Part shown: positions 1-8,422 of the stretch, one piece after another
Layout: the number at the start of each line of letters is the position of its first letter
How positions within the stretch are numbered: position 1 is the stretch's first letter
DNA from: Acidobacteriota bacterium
GTDB lineage: Bacteria > Acidobacteriota > UBA6911
Assembly: GCA_016934555.1 (NCBI GenBank)
Contig: JAFGSS010000185.1
Location: 1 to 40,288, forward strand
Length of the DNA: 40,288 nt
Reading direction: 5' to 3'
Notes under the pieces: generated by a model
Seen by the model: the letters and a program-made list of their open reading frames with translations, nothing else
What the model was told of the DNA's origin: nothing
Databases searched by the model: none
Program-made: the position numbers and the translations under genes

Positions 1-548
1 AGCGCCCCGCCCAGGTACCGGAGTTCCTTCTCCATCAGGAAACCCGCGGCGGCCCGATCGACAAATCGGGTGATGGCCGTAACCGAGGCGTGGGCCCGGT
101 GGGCGCACCCGAAGGCGTCGTTGACGTACAGGGGGGTGCGGGCCGCGAGTTCCCGGGCGAAATCGGGGTCGCCCGCCTCCTCCCCCGGGTGGAACCTGAG
201 GTTTTCCAGCAGGACCACGTCCCCGGGGCGGGACGCCTCCACCGCCTGCGCCGCCTCCGGGCCCACGCAATCCCCGGCGAACCGCACGCTCCGGCCCAGA
301 AGCTCCTCGAGCCTCCGGGCGACCGGGGCCAGGGAAAATTCGGGGCGGACCTTTCCCTTCGGCCGCCCCAGGTGCGAGCCCAGGACGACGAGGGCCCCTT
401 GTTCGATGCAATGCCGGATGGTCGGGAGCGCCTCCCGGATCCGCAGGTCGTCGGTGATCTTCGATTCCTTGATCGGGACGTTGAAGTCGACCCGCACGAA
501 GACGCGCTTCCCCTCCAGCTCCAGTTCCTCGAGCGTCAGCTTTGCCAC
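1..548 (-). CDS. pgk: Phosphoglycerate kinase, N-terminal part (cut by window edge)
   Basis: This is the N-terminal 182 codons of phosphoglycerate kinase, the glycolytic enzyme that makes ATP from 1,3-bisphosphoglycerate in the cytoplasm. The rest lies beyond the left edge. Reading from a GTG at 548 it gives [20 protein letters not shown] and then DFNVP, the substrate-binding signature near residue 20. GSHLGRPKG and [12 protein letters not shown] follow, all typical of the family's N-domain. The GTG start is supported by a GGAGGGGG ribosome site about 10 bases upstream. It lies 58 bases downstream of gap on the same strand, and gap-pgk is a common glycolytic operon, so co-transcription is likely. 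No frameshift is seen in the visible part. Confidence 0.96.
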   Translation of the reverse strand, partial: MAKLTLEELELEGKRVFVRVDFNVPIKESKITDDLRIREALPTIRHCIEQGALVVLGSHLGRPKGKVRPEFSLAPVARRLEELLGRSVRFAGDCVGPEAAQAVEASRPGDVVLLENLRFHPGEEAGDPDFARELAARTPLYVNDAFGCAHRAHASVTAITRFVDRAAAGFLMEKELRYLGGA

Positions 549-606
549 AACCGCACCCCCTCCCCGGCGGAAGGACCGGTCCCTCCCCGGCCCCGGCGGA
601 TCGCGC

Positions 607-1602
607 CTATTGGACGATGAGTTTCACGAGGTCCCGCAGCCGGCAGGAATAACCCCATTCGTTGTCGTACCAGGCCAGCGTCTTGACCATCCGGCCCATG
701 ACCTTGGTTTCCAGGGAGTCCACCGTGCCCGAACAGGAGTTCTGCATGTAATCGGTGGAGACCAGGGGTTCTTCGGAATAGCCCAGGATCCCTTTCAGGG
801 CGCCGCCGGCCGCCTCCCGCAGCGCCCGGTTCACCTCCTCCCGGGTCGTCTGGGCGCGGACGGTGACCACGAGGTCCACGAGGGAGACGTTGGGGGTCGG
901 CACCCGGATGGAGAGGCCGTCCAGTTTCCCTTCGAGCCCGGGCAGGACCAGGCCGATCGCCTTGGCGGCGCCGGTGGTGCTGGGAACCAGGTTCACGGCC
1001 GCGGCGCGGGCGCGCCGGAGATCCTTGTGCTGCAGGTCCAGCAGGTTCTGATCGTTCGTGTAGCTGTGGATCGTGGTCATGAGCCCCGATTCGATCCCGA
1101 ACCCCTCGTCGAGCACCTTGGCCAGGGGGGCCAGGCAGTTGGTGGTGCAGGAAGCGTTGGAGACGATGTGATGCCGGGCCGGGTCGTAGATGTCGGTGTT
1201 GACGCCGACGCAGAAGGTTCCATCGACGTTTTTCCCCGGCGCCGAGATGACCACCTTCTTGACCGTCCCCCGCAGGTGGGCCTTCGCCTTTTCCGCGTCC
1301 CGGAACAGCCCGGTGGACTCGACGACAACCTGGGCGCCGACCGCACTCCAGTCGATGGCGCCCGGGTCCCGTTCGCTGAACATCCGGATCGGCTTGCCGT
1401 TGATGAGGAGGTGATTCCCGTCCAGCTCCACTTTCTCGTCGAAGCGGCCCAGGACCGAGTCGTACTTGAGGAGGTGGGTCATGACCTCGGCGTTGGTGAT
1501 GTCGTTGATCCCTACGATTTCCACCCGGGGATCGTGGATGCAGCAGCGGACCAGGTTCCTGCCGATGCGGCCGAATCCGTTGATAGCGACTTTGATTGAC
1601 AT
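607..1602 (-). CDS. gap: Type I glyceraldehyde-3-phosphate dehydrogenase
   Basis: The product is a 331-residue NAD-dependent GAPDH of normal length. It oxidises glyceraldehyde-3-phosphate to 1,3-bisphosphoglycerate, which the downstream pgk product uses. The N-terminal Rossmann motif is [10 protein letters not shown] (residues 7-16). Asp34 in GIND fits NAD rather than NADP preference. The catalytic Cys152 sits in SNASCTTNC and the assisting His179 in [10 protein letters not shown]. The C-terminal WYDNEWGYS motif is present. The ATG at 1602 has GGAGGAACCGCC just upstream. It is the first gene of a probable gap-pgk operon, divergent from the kinase-like gene at 1779, with the promoter probably in the 176-base gap between them. 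No unusual features are seen. Confidence 0.98.
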   Translation of the reverse strand: MSIKVAINGFGRIGRNLVRCCIHDPRVEIVGINDITNAEVMTHLLKYDSVLGRFDEKVELDGNHLLINGKPIRMFSERDPGAIDWSAVGAQVVVESTGLFRDAEKAKAHLRGTVKKVVISAPGKNVDGTFCVGVNTDIYDPARHHIVSNASCTTNCLAPLAKVLDEGFGIESGLMTTIHSYTNDQNLLDLQHKDLRRARAAAVNLVPSTTGAAKAIGLVLPGLEGKLDGLSIRVPTPNVSLVDLVVTVRAQTTREEVNRALREAAGGALKGILGYSEEPLVSTDYMQNSCSGTVDSLETKVMGRMVKTLAWYDNEWGYSCRLRDLVKLIVQ

Positions 1603-1703
1603 GGCGGTTCCTCCGAGTTAAGTTTCGCCCGCCCACGGCGTGAACGCATCGGGCGGCCGGCTGGATGTTGCCGAACCAGGAGCTGTGGTTCGAAGGATTT
1701 TAA

Positions 1704-1732
1704 AGTATACGCCATATTGCGGAGCGAGGGAA
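1704..1732 (-). promoter_or_regulatory. Candidate sigma-70-type promoter for gap-pgk
   Basis: On the minus strand, TATACT (1709-1704, five of six consensus matches) is preceded by TTCCCT (1732-1727) with a 17-base spacer. It would start transcription near 1697, leaving a leader of about 95 bases before gap. The -10 is good but the -35 is weak. It is placed by eye only. Confidence 0.35.
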
Positions 1733-1778
1733 TAGCCGGGCCCGAAACGGTCCCTTTGATGATAGACTGGGTCGCGTT

Positions 1779-3074
1779 ATGACCGAACCTTCCCGTTTTC
1801 CGTCGGATCCGGGCGTCGGCACGTCCGGGTCCCGCGCACCCGGACGCATCCACGAGATCGCCTCCCGCTTCGCCCTCCCCCGCCCCCTGGAGGTGTTCGA
1901 GTTCTCCGGGAAGGGGAACATCAACCAGCACTCCTACCGGGTCCTGTCCGGTCCCCCGGGAAATCCCTCCCATCATCTTCTTCAGCTGCTGAACCCCGGG
2001 GTCTTCCACCACCCGGCGAAGGTGATCGAAGCCATGACCCTCTGTCTGGAATCGCAGCAACGGGCCCTCGACCGCCTCGGGGATCCCGATCTCCGGGAAT
2101 GGGAGGTCTTGAAGCTGGTCCCGACCGTGCAGGGGCGCCCCTTCCTGGAAATTCCGGGGGAGGACGGCCCGCACTGCTGGCGCATGATGGGCTACATCCG
2201 GGACGCGCTCTGCTGGCGCAGCCTCGGTGAAATCCCCGACCGGGAGACACGGCTGCGGGTGGCCGAGGAGGCGGGGCGGGGGCTCGCGCTGTTCGGCCGG
2301 CTGACGGCGGACCTCGACCCGGACCTGTTGCGGGCGCCGCTGCCCGGTTACCGGGATACGGCCCTGTACTATGCCCAGCTGCACTCCGTCCTGACCGGAA
2401 ACCGGACCGCGGCCGAGGCCGCCCCCTTCCTTCCGGAAGACGCGGATCTGGCCGCGGACACGCAGCACGATTTCATCGTCCACCTCCCGCCCGGAGAATT
2501 CGAGCGCCGCCGCGCCGACGCCGGCATCCGGCGGCTCTCGGCGCTCGCCGTCAGACACCAGGCGTTCGCGCTCACCCTCGGCCGGGGACTGGCCGCCGGG
2601 CGCCTGAAACGGACAGCCGTCCACGGGGACACCAAGCTCGAGAACTTCCTCTTCAGCGCAGCCACGGGAAGGGTCCGCGCGCTGGTCGACCTCGACACCA
2701 TCATGCCCCACACCTGGCTCAGCGACTGGGGGGACATGGTGCGCTCCCTGGTCAACGTCGCGGGGGAGAGGGAAACCGATCCCGAAAGGATCCGCATCGA
2801 CACCGGGGTGTTCCGGGCGGCCGCGCGCGGCTTCAGTCTGCAGGCGGAGCCCCGGGCCGCCGGGGAGACGGCGCTGATGGCGGCCGCCCCCGCGATCATG
2901 GCGCTGGAACTGGGGGTGCGCTTCCTCGCCGATTACGTGCGGGGGGACCGCTACTTCCGCCTCCGGCCTGGAGACCCCCCCGATCTCAACCGGTCGCGCG
3001 CCCTGGTGCAGTTCCGCGTCTTCGAGGAGCTCCGCGGCAACGCCGGGCTCCTGGAAGCGGATACCGGGGCGTGA
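1779..3074 (+). CDS. APH-family phosphotransferase, N-acetylhexosamine kinase-like
   Basis: This 431-residue protein has the aminoglycoside/choline kinase-like (APH) fold. GKGNINQHSYRV (44-55) matches the glycine-rich loop. VHGDTKLENFLF (281-292) is the catalytic loop with Asp284, and LVDLDTIMP (302-310) carries the metal-binding Asp304/Asp306. The HGDTK plus VDLDT combination resembles N-acetylhexosamine 1-kinases (NahK type), which phosphorylate GlcNAc or GalNAc at C1, more than antibiotic kinases. The sugar substrate is an inference. The first 24 residues look unstructured, and the start is the only in-frame ATG with no strong ribosome site. It diverges from gap and converges on proA with an 8-base gap. 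No sugar-nucleotide partner gene is adjacent. Confidence 0.8.
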   Translation: MTEPSRFPSDPGVGTSGSRAPGRIHEIASRFALPRPLEVFEFSGKGNINQHSYRVLSGPPGNPSHHLLQLLNPGVFHHPAKVIEAMTLCLESQQRALDRLGDPDLREWEVLKLVPTVQGRPFLEIPGEDGPHCWRMMGYIRDALCWRSLGEIPDRETRLRVAEEAGRGLALFGRLTADLDPDLLRAPLPGYRDTALYYAQLHSVLTGNRTAAEAAPFLPEDADLAADTQHDFIVHLPPGEFERRRADAGIRRLSALAVRHQAFALTLGRGLAAGRLKRTAVHGDTKLENFLFSAATGRVRALVDLDTIMPHTWLSDWGDMVRSLVNVAGERETDPERIRIDTGVFRAAARGFSLQAEPRAAGETALMAAAPAIMALELGVRFLADYVRGDRYFRLRPGDPPDLNRSRALVQFRVFEELRGNAGLLEADTGA

Positions 3075-3082
3075 GCCCGCGC

Positions 3083-4333
3083 CTACGACCGCGTGTGGTA
3101 GTCCCCCTCGCCCACCCACTTGTAGGTCGTCAGCTCGCGCAGCCCCATCGGGCCGCGGGCGTGCAGGCGCTGGGTGGAGATGGCGACCTCGGCCCCGAGG
3201 CCGAACTGCCCCCCGTCGGTGAAGCGGGTGGAGGCGTTGACGTACACCGCGGCCGAGTCCACCTCCCGGATCCAGCGTTCGGCACTGGCCGGATCCCCCG
3301 TCAGGATCGAGTCGGAATGCCCCATGCTGTGGGCGTTGGTGTGCGCGATCGCCTCGTCGATGTTCCCGACCACCTTCAGCCCCAGCACCAGCGACATCCA
3401 CTCGGTGTCGAAGTCCTCGGGACCGGCGGCCCGGACCGCCCCGTGACCGGCAAGGCACTCGAACGCCCCGGGGTCGGCGCGGAAGACGACCCCGGCCGGG
3501 GCCAGGGCCTCCACGATGCGGGGGAGCGCATCGGCCGCCACGCTGCGGTGCACCAGCACCGTGTCCAGGGCGTTGCAGACCGAGGGGCGCTGGGTCTTCG
3601 CGTTGTGGATGACGCCTATGGCCCTTTCGATATCGGCCGATGCGTCGACGTAGATGTGACAGATGCCGATCCCCCCCGTGATGACGGGAATCCGGCTGTG
3701 CTCCCGGCAGAAGCGGTGGAGGTTCGCCCCCCCCCTGGGGATGATGACGTCGACCAGGTCGCCGAGGTCGAGCAGTTCCAGGACGCGCGCGCGGTCGGGG
3801 TCCCCGACAAACTGCACCGCGTCCTGGGGCAGGCCTTTCCGTCCGAGGGCCTCCCGCACCAAGGCCACGAGCGCCCGGTTCGAATGCAGCGTCTCCTTCC
3901 CGCCGCGCAGGATCACGCTGTTGCCCGTTTTGATCGACAGGGCGGAGACGTCGATCGTCACGTTGGGCCGCGATTCGTAGATGACGGCGAGCACCCCCAG
4001 GGGGACGCGCTGGCGGCAGAGCCGGAGCCCGTTGGGGAGGACCGTCCGGTCGAACCGCTCCCCTACCGGGTCGGGCAGCCGCTCGAGCGCGCGCACGTCG
4101 CGCGCGAGCGCCCCGATGCGGGCCCCGTCGAGCGTCAGGCGGTCGATCAGGGCGTCGTCGAGGCCGGAGGCGCGGGCGAGCGCCACGTCCCGCCCGTTCG
4201 CCTGCTCGATCGCGCCCCGGGACTCCTCGAGGAGCCGGGCCAGGGTGCCGAGCGCCCCGCTGCGGACCTCCGTCGGCAGCGTGGCCATGACCCTCGCCGC
4301 CGCGCGCGCCTTCAGCCCCATTTCCCTCACCAT
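3083..4333 (-). CDS. proA: Gamma-glutamyl phosphate reductase
   Basis: This enzyme carries out the second step of proline synthesis, reducing gamma-glutamyl phosphate to glutamate semialdehyde with NADPH. It has 416 residues, close to the family norm of about 417. The catalytic Cys253 lies in RPSVCNALDT. YESRPNVTIDVSALSIKTGN and the IIPRGG segment are typical of the aldehyde-dehydrogenase-like fold. I chose the ATG at 4333 (MVREMGLKA) because a GGAAGGAG ribosome site sits directly before it. The frame stays open upstream, but only as antisense or out-of-frame reading of proB. It follows proB by 20 bases and is very probably co-transcribed with it. Confidence 0.97.
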   Translation of the reverse strand: MVREMGLKARAAARVMATLPTEVRSGALGTLARLLEESRGAIEQANGRDVALARASGLDDALIDRLTLDGARIGALARDVRALERLPDPVGERFDRTVLPNGLRLCRQRVPLGVLAVIYESRPNVTIDVSALSIKTGNSVILRGGKETLHSNRALVALVREALGRKGLPQDAVQFVGDPDRARVLELLDLGDLVDVIIPRGGANLHRFCREHSRIPVITGGIGICHIYVDASADIERAIGVIHNAKTQRPSVCNALDTVLVHRSVAADALPRIVEALAPAGVVFRADPGAFECLAGHGAVRAAGPEDFDTEWMSLVLGLKVVGNIDEAIAHTNAHSMGHSDSILTGDPASAERWIREVDSAAVYVNASTRFTDGGQFGLGAEVAISTQRLHARGPMGLRELTTYKWVGEGDYHTRS

Positions 4334-4353
4334 AGCGACTCCTTCCGGCCCGT

Positions 4354-5451
4354 TCAGATCAGCACCATGTCGTTGTGATGGATCACCTCGTCCCCGAAGC
4401 GGTACCCCAGGATCGACTCGATCGCATCCGAGGGGGAACGGAGGATGCGGGCGAGATCCCGGCTGTCGTAGCTGACGATCCCGCGCGCGATCTCGCGTCC
4501 TTCGGACAGCGTCACGCGCACCGTGTCCCCGCGTTCGAAGGAACCCTCGACCGCGGTCAGGCCGACGGGCAGCAGGCTTCCCCCGCGGGCGAGCGCCCGC
4601 GCCGCCCCCCCGTCCACCGTCAGTTTTCCCGGGGAATGGCTGCCAGACAGGATATAGCGTTTGCGGCTTTCGACCGCCGAGGCCGAAGGAAGGATCCGCG
4701 TCCCCAGCTTCTCCCCCCGGGCGAGGCGCAGGAGGACATCGGGCTCGGCCCCCGCGGCGATGATGCAGCCCGTACCCGAACGCCGGGCCAGGTCGGCCGC
4801 CCGGAGCTTCGTCGCCATGCCCCCGGTGCCCAGCCCGCACCCGCTCCCCCCGGCGGCCTTCCAGAGTTCCGGCCCGATTTCGGGACCGGAGACCTCCTCC
4901 ACCAGCCGCGCCCCCGGATCGGTCCGCGGGTCCGCCGTGTACAGCCCCGCCTGGTCCGTCAGCAGCACCAGCCGGTCGGCGTCGACCAGGTTGGCTACCA
5001 GGGCGGAGAGGTTGTCGTTGTCCCCCACCCGGATCTCCTCGGTCGCCACGGTGTCGTTCTCGTTGATGATCGGAAGGGCCCCACGGCCGAGCAGGGCCAG
5101 CAGGGCGTTACGCGCGTTCAGGTAGCCCCGCCGGCTCGAGAGGTCGCGGCGCGTCAGCAGGACCTGCGCCACCGTCACCCCGTACAGGCCGAAGACCTGC
5201 TCGTAAAACGCCATGAGACGCGGCTGCCCCACGGCGGCCAGCATCTGCTTGACCGGGATGTCCCTGGGCAGGTCGGGAAAACCCAGCCGTTCCCTCCCCG
5301 CGGCGATGGCGCCCGAGGAGACCAGGAGGATCTGCTCCCCCTCCCCCTCGAGCCGGGCGATCTGCCGGGCCAGATCGATGACGAGGGGGGGGGACAGGCA
5401 GGGGGTCCCCCGGGTGAGAGTGGAAGTGCCCAACTTGACGACGGTGCGCAT
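4354..5451 (-). CDS. proB: Glutamate 5-kinase with C-terminal PUA domain
   Basis: This enzyme carries out the first, feedback-controlled step of proline synthesis, phosphorylating glutamate with ATP. The 365-residue product has the amino-acid kinase domain (about 1-255): VVKLGTSTLT at the N-terminus, LLVSSGAIAAGRE, INENDTVATEEIRVGDND in the glutamate-binding region, and GTGGMATKLRAA. A PUA domain follows (about 270-355), as in E. coli ProB. The gene is first in a proBA operon, divergent from lptD over a 90-base gap. A run of nine C (plus-strand G at 5385-5393) lies within codons 20-23; slippage there would truncate the protein. Proline inhibition is known for the family and is not visible here. 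Confidence 0.97.
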   Translation of the reverse strand: MRTVVKLGTSTLTRGTPCLSPPLVIDLARQIARLEGEGEQILLVSSGAIAAGRERLGFPDLPRDIPVKQMLAAVGQPRLMAFYEQVFGLYGVTVAQVLLTRRDLSSRRGYLNARNALLALLGRGALPIINENDTVATEEIRVGDNDNLSALVANLVDADRLVLLTDQAGLYTADPRTDPGARLVEEVSGPEIGPELWKAAGGSGCGLGTGGMATKLRAADLARRSGTGCIIAAGAEPDVLLRLARGEKLGTRILPSASAVESRKRYILSGSHSPGKLTVDGGAARALARGGSLLPVGLTAVEGSFERGDTVRVTLSEGREIARGIVSYDSRDLARILRSPSDAIESILGYRFGDEVIHHNDMVLI

Positions 5452-5541
5452 GCGCCTTCCCCTGGATTATTGAGAAAGGTTTAGGATAGCATAAATCGGC
5501 GCTCGGCGGACGGGCCGGCGCGATTCCAGGGATGAAACGGA

Positions 5542-7779
5542 ATGAGACGAGGGCTCGGGACACTATGCGCCGGCGGGGGGGGTCGGGCCCTCCTGGCGGC
5601 GGTGCTCTGCGCAGCCTTGGTTCCGGCCGCGGCGGGACAGAGCGGGCCGGAGGATCCCGCGGGACGGGTGCGGACCGAAATCCGCTACCGCGACGGCACG
5701 GTGGTCCTCGTCTCCGACACCCAGGAAAAATCGAAATCGCTCCACCGGGCGGCCGGGGGCGTCCGCATCACCTTCCGCGACATCGTCGTGACCGGGGAGG
5801 AGGCGGTCTACGACGAAGCCACCCGCGAGGGTTTCATCTCCGGCGACACCCGTTTCAGCCAGGACGGGGACCGGCAGTGGCTCACCTGCTCGCGCGCCGA
5901 GTTCAATTTTGCGACCCAGACCGGGGCGTTTTACGACGCCACCGGGTTTACCGACCGGGAATTCATGATCTCCGGCCGCAGGATCCTCAAAACCGGGCCG
6001 GACACCTACCGGGTCGAGGAGGGGGGGGCGACCACATGCCTGGAGGAAAACCCCAAGTGGCGCTTCACGGCGGCCCGGACCGACATCCGGGTGGACCAGA
6101 CCGCCCGCATGCGCAGCGCCGTTTTCCGGATCAAGGGGGTCCCGGTACTGTACCTGCCCTACGTCGTGCTCCCCGTCGGGCTGAAGGAACGCTCGAGCGG
6201 CTTCCTCCCCTTTCACACGGGCAACTCGACGTCCAAGGGACGCGTCTTCAGCGAGGGGTATTACCAGACCTTGGGAAGGAGTGCCGACCTGCTGGTTTAC
6301 GGAGATTATTTCAGCCTGCGGGGACTCGCGCTCGGGGCTGAGTTCCGGGCGCGGCCGAACCCGAAAACCAGGCTGGAACTCCGGGGCTACGGCATCCGCG
6401 ACCAGCTGGACCAGGGGGGGGCCCAGCTGGACATCGACGGGGAATCGTGGCTCGGGGAGGACTGGAGGGCCGTCGTCCGGGCCAACATCAGCTCCAGTTT
6501 CACCTTCCGCCAGGCTTTTTCGGAAAACCTGCGCACGGCCACCATCCCGATGGAAAAAGCCCAGGGATTCGTGACCCGCAACCACCAGAGCCTCTCCACC
6601 AACATCGTCTTCAGCCGGGAGGCGGTGACCTTCCCGAGCGAGTCGGTGGTGGTGCGCCGCATCCCTTCGCTGGAGTTTCTGTCGATCGGGACCCCCCTGG
6701 GCCGCTCCCCCTTCATCCTGAGCTTTCGCACCTCGCTCGAGGGGCTGTCCCGGGTGGACCGCCTGATCGAAACCGGCGGCCTCGTCCAGCGCATGGACCT
6801 CTTCCCCCGCATCACGGCCAGAATCCCCTCCTGGAAGGGATTCTCGCTGGCCCCTTCGGTGGGGGTCCGTGAGACCTGGTACAGCGCCCGGATTTCGGCG
6901 GACGCCCCCGGGGGGGTGGAGAACCGGGGGCTGCACCGGCGCTATGTCGACGCGCGGATCGACGTACGCGCCCCGGTGCTCGAGAAGACCTTCGGTTCGA
7001 ACCGGACGGGCGGGATCCGACACGCGGTCGAGCCCTTCTTCACCTGGCGCCGGATCCACGGGGTGAGCCGCCTCGGCGAAACCCTCCGGTTCGACGCCGA
7101 GGATGCCGTCGCCGATACCAACGAAATCGAATACGGGATGACCCACAGGTTCTACCGGGGCGCGCCCTCCGCGCAAGGGGGGAGCACCGAAATCCTCTCC
7201 CTGGCCCTCGTACAGAAATATTATTTCGACCCGACCTTCGGCGGGGCCTTCCGGGAGGGGGAAGCGAACGCCTTCGCCCCGCTCGACACCGCCACCGGGT
7301 TTTACCGGTCGACGGCGACGGCCAACTTCGCCCCCCTCAGCGCCATCCTGCAGTTCACCCCCCGGCAGGGGATCCACAACGACGTCCGTGCCGATTTCGA
7401 CACCGGGCGCGGGCGCTGGAGCAACGTGAGCCTGGCCTCCGAGTGGCGGCAGGGACCGGTGTCCCTCTCCGGGACCTATTTTTACATCAACCCGCGCGGG
7501 GGGGCGTTCCTCTCCGGCAACCATCTCCAGGCGCAGGTCGAGTTCGGCTCGTCCGACCGCGGCTTCAACTCCCGGTTGACCGCCAGCCGCAACCTGCAGT
7601 CCGGGCAGTGGCTCAACAGCAACGTCCGGGTGGGCTACTCCTGGGACTGCTGCGGCCTGGGCCTGGGGTTCAACCAGTACGACCTCGGCATCCGGACCGA
7701 ATCCCGGCTTTCCTTTTCCTTCACCCTCAAGGGGATCGGACACTTCGGCAACATGAGGGAGCCGGAAGGCATCTTCTGA
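5542..7779 (+). CDS. lptD: LPS-assembly outer-membrane protein LptD
   Basis: LptD is the outer-membrane beta-barrel that, with LptE, inserts lipopolysaccharide into the outer leaflet. The 745-residue product has a signal peptide (about 1-32, ending VPAAAG). An OstA/LptA-like jellyroll follows (about 45-165, with VTGEEAVYDEATREGFISG). The large barrel begins near LPYVVLPVGLKERSSGFL. The mature protein has exactly four cysteines: Cys116, Cys166 and an adjacent pair, Cys703-Cys704. This is the arrangement that forms two inter-domain disulfides in E. coli LptD. Two runs of eight G lie at 5575-5582 and 6021-6028. folK follows after 19 bases, so the two are probably co-transcribed. The start could be slightly different because its ribosome site is weak. 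Confidence 0.93.
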   Translation: MRRGLGTLCAGGGGRALLAAVLCAALVPAAAGQSGPEDPAGRVRTEIRYRDGTVVLVSDTQEKSKSLHRAAGGVRITFRDIVVTGEEAVYDEATREGFISGDTRFSQDGDRQWLTCSRAEFNFATQTGAFYDATGFTDREFMISGRRILKTGPDTYRVEEGGATTCLEENPKWRFTAARTDIRVDQTARMRSAVFRIKGVPVLYLPYVVLPVGLKERSSGFLPFHTGNSTSKGRVFSEGYYQTLGRSADLLVYGDYFSLRGLALGAEFRARPNPKTRLELRGYGIRDQLDQGGAQLDIDGESWLGEDWRAVVRANISSSFTFRQAFSENLRTATIPMEKAQGFVTRNHQSLSTNIVFSREAVTFPSESVVVRRIPSLEFLSIGTPLGRSPFILSFRTSLEGLSRVDRLIETGGLVQRMDLFPRITARIPSWKGFSLAPSVGVRETWYSARISADAPGGVENRGLHRRYVDARIDVRAPVLEKTFGSNRTGGIRHAVEPFFTWRRIHGVSRLGETLRFDAEDAVADTNEIEYGMTHRFYRGAPSAQGGSTEILSLALVQKYYFDPTFGGAFREGEANAFAPLDTATGFYRSTATANFAPLSAILQFTPRQGIHNDVRADFDTGRGRWSNVSLASEWRQGPVSLSGTYFYINPRGGAFLSGNHLQAQVEFGSSDRGFNSRLTASRNLQSGQWLNSNVRVGYSWDCCGLGLGFNQYDLGIRTESRLSFSFTLKGIGHFGNMREPEGIF

Positions 7780-7798
7780 GACCGGCAGGGGAGGAAGC

Positions 7799-8287
7799 GT
7801 GAATACGGCATGGATCTCGGCCGGCTCCAACGTCGGAGACCGGTGGGCCCAACTCGGTCGCGCAATCGCGGCGCTCGAAGCCTGCGGGCGCGTCATCGCG
7901 GTCTCCTCCTGCTACGAGACCGAACCGGTCGGTTATGGCGACCAGCCGTGGTTCCTGAACCTGGCCGCCGGGCTCGAAACCCGGCTCACGCCGCACCAAC
8001 TGCTCTCCTTCTGCCAGAGCATCGAACTGGCCCAGGGGAGGGTGCGCCCTTTCCCTAACGCGCCCCGGACGCTCGATCTCGACATCCTGCTCTACGGGGA
8101 CCTCATCCTCGACCTTCCGGACCTCGTCCTCCCCCACCCCCGGCTCGCGGACCGCCGCTTCGTCCTGGAGCCGCTGGCCGAAATCGCCCCCCTGCTCCGG
8201 CACCCCGTGCTGAACCGGTCGGTGCGTCAGCTCCTCGAACTCTGCCCGGACCGCGCCACGGTGCGGAAGGTGGAAACGGCCGGATAA
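7799..8287 (+). CDS. folK: 2-amino-4-hydroxy-6-hydroxymethyldihydropteridine pyrophosphokinase
   Basis: FolK transfers pyrophosphate from ATP to 6-hydroxymethyl-dihydropterin in folate synthesis. The product has 162 residues, normal for the single-domain enzyme. ISAGSNVGDRWAQL at the N-terminus is the family opening motif. ETEPVGYGDQPWFLN binds the pterin. APRTLDLDILLYGD carries the two metal-binding aspartates. It begins with GTG at 7799, with GGGGAGGAAGC immediately upstream. It follows lptD by 19 bases. Other folate-related genes in the window (fhs at 20412 and the cyclo-ligase at 39578) are not adjacent. Confidence 0.96.
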   Translation: MNTAWISAGSNVGDRWAQLGRAIAALEACGRVIAVSSCYETEPVGYGDQPWFLNLAAGLETRLTPHQLLSFCQSIELAQGRVRPFPNAPRTLDLDILLYGDLILDLPDLVLPHPRLADRRFVLEPLAEIAPLLRHPVLNRSVRQLLELCPDRATVRKVETAG

Positions 8288-8324
8288 AAATCGCCGGGAA
8301 GTATGGAACCGGAATTTTCTCCCG

Positions 8325-8333
8325 TGCTATGAT
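8325..8333 (+). promoter_or_regulatory. Candidate extended -10 promoter upstream of dacB
   Basis: TGCTATGAT fits an extended -10 element (TGn plus TATGAT, five of six consensus matches). No clear -35 hexamer is seen. A start near 8340 would give a leader of about 80 bases before dacB. It is placed by eye only. Confidence 0.3.
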
Positions 8334-8422
8334 GCGCCCCGGCATAAAGCGGACACCTCGTCCAGCCGATAAGCAACCGGAGGCCGTCCGTCCCCGAAAA
8401 CCAGGAAGAAAGGGTCCATCGC

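Noticed and set aside
5563-7896. Very long open frame on the minus strand opposite lptD, and similar ones opposite the RND pump (14929-17325) and gap region (1512-3458)
   Set aside because: They have no domain motifs, have low-complexity Arg/Gly/Pro-rich translations, and lie exactly opposite recognised genes. High GC content makes stop codons rare in antisense frames.
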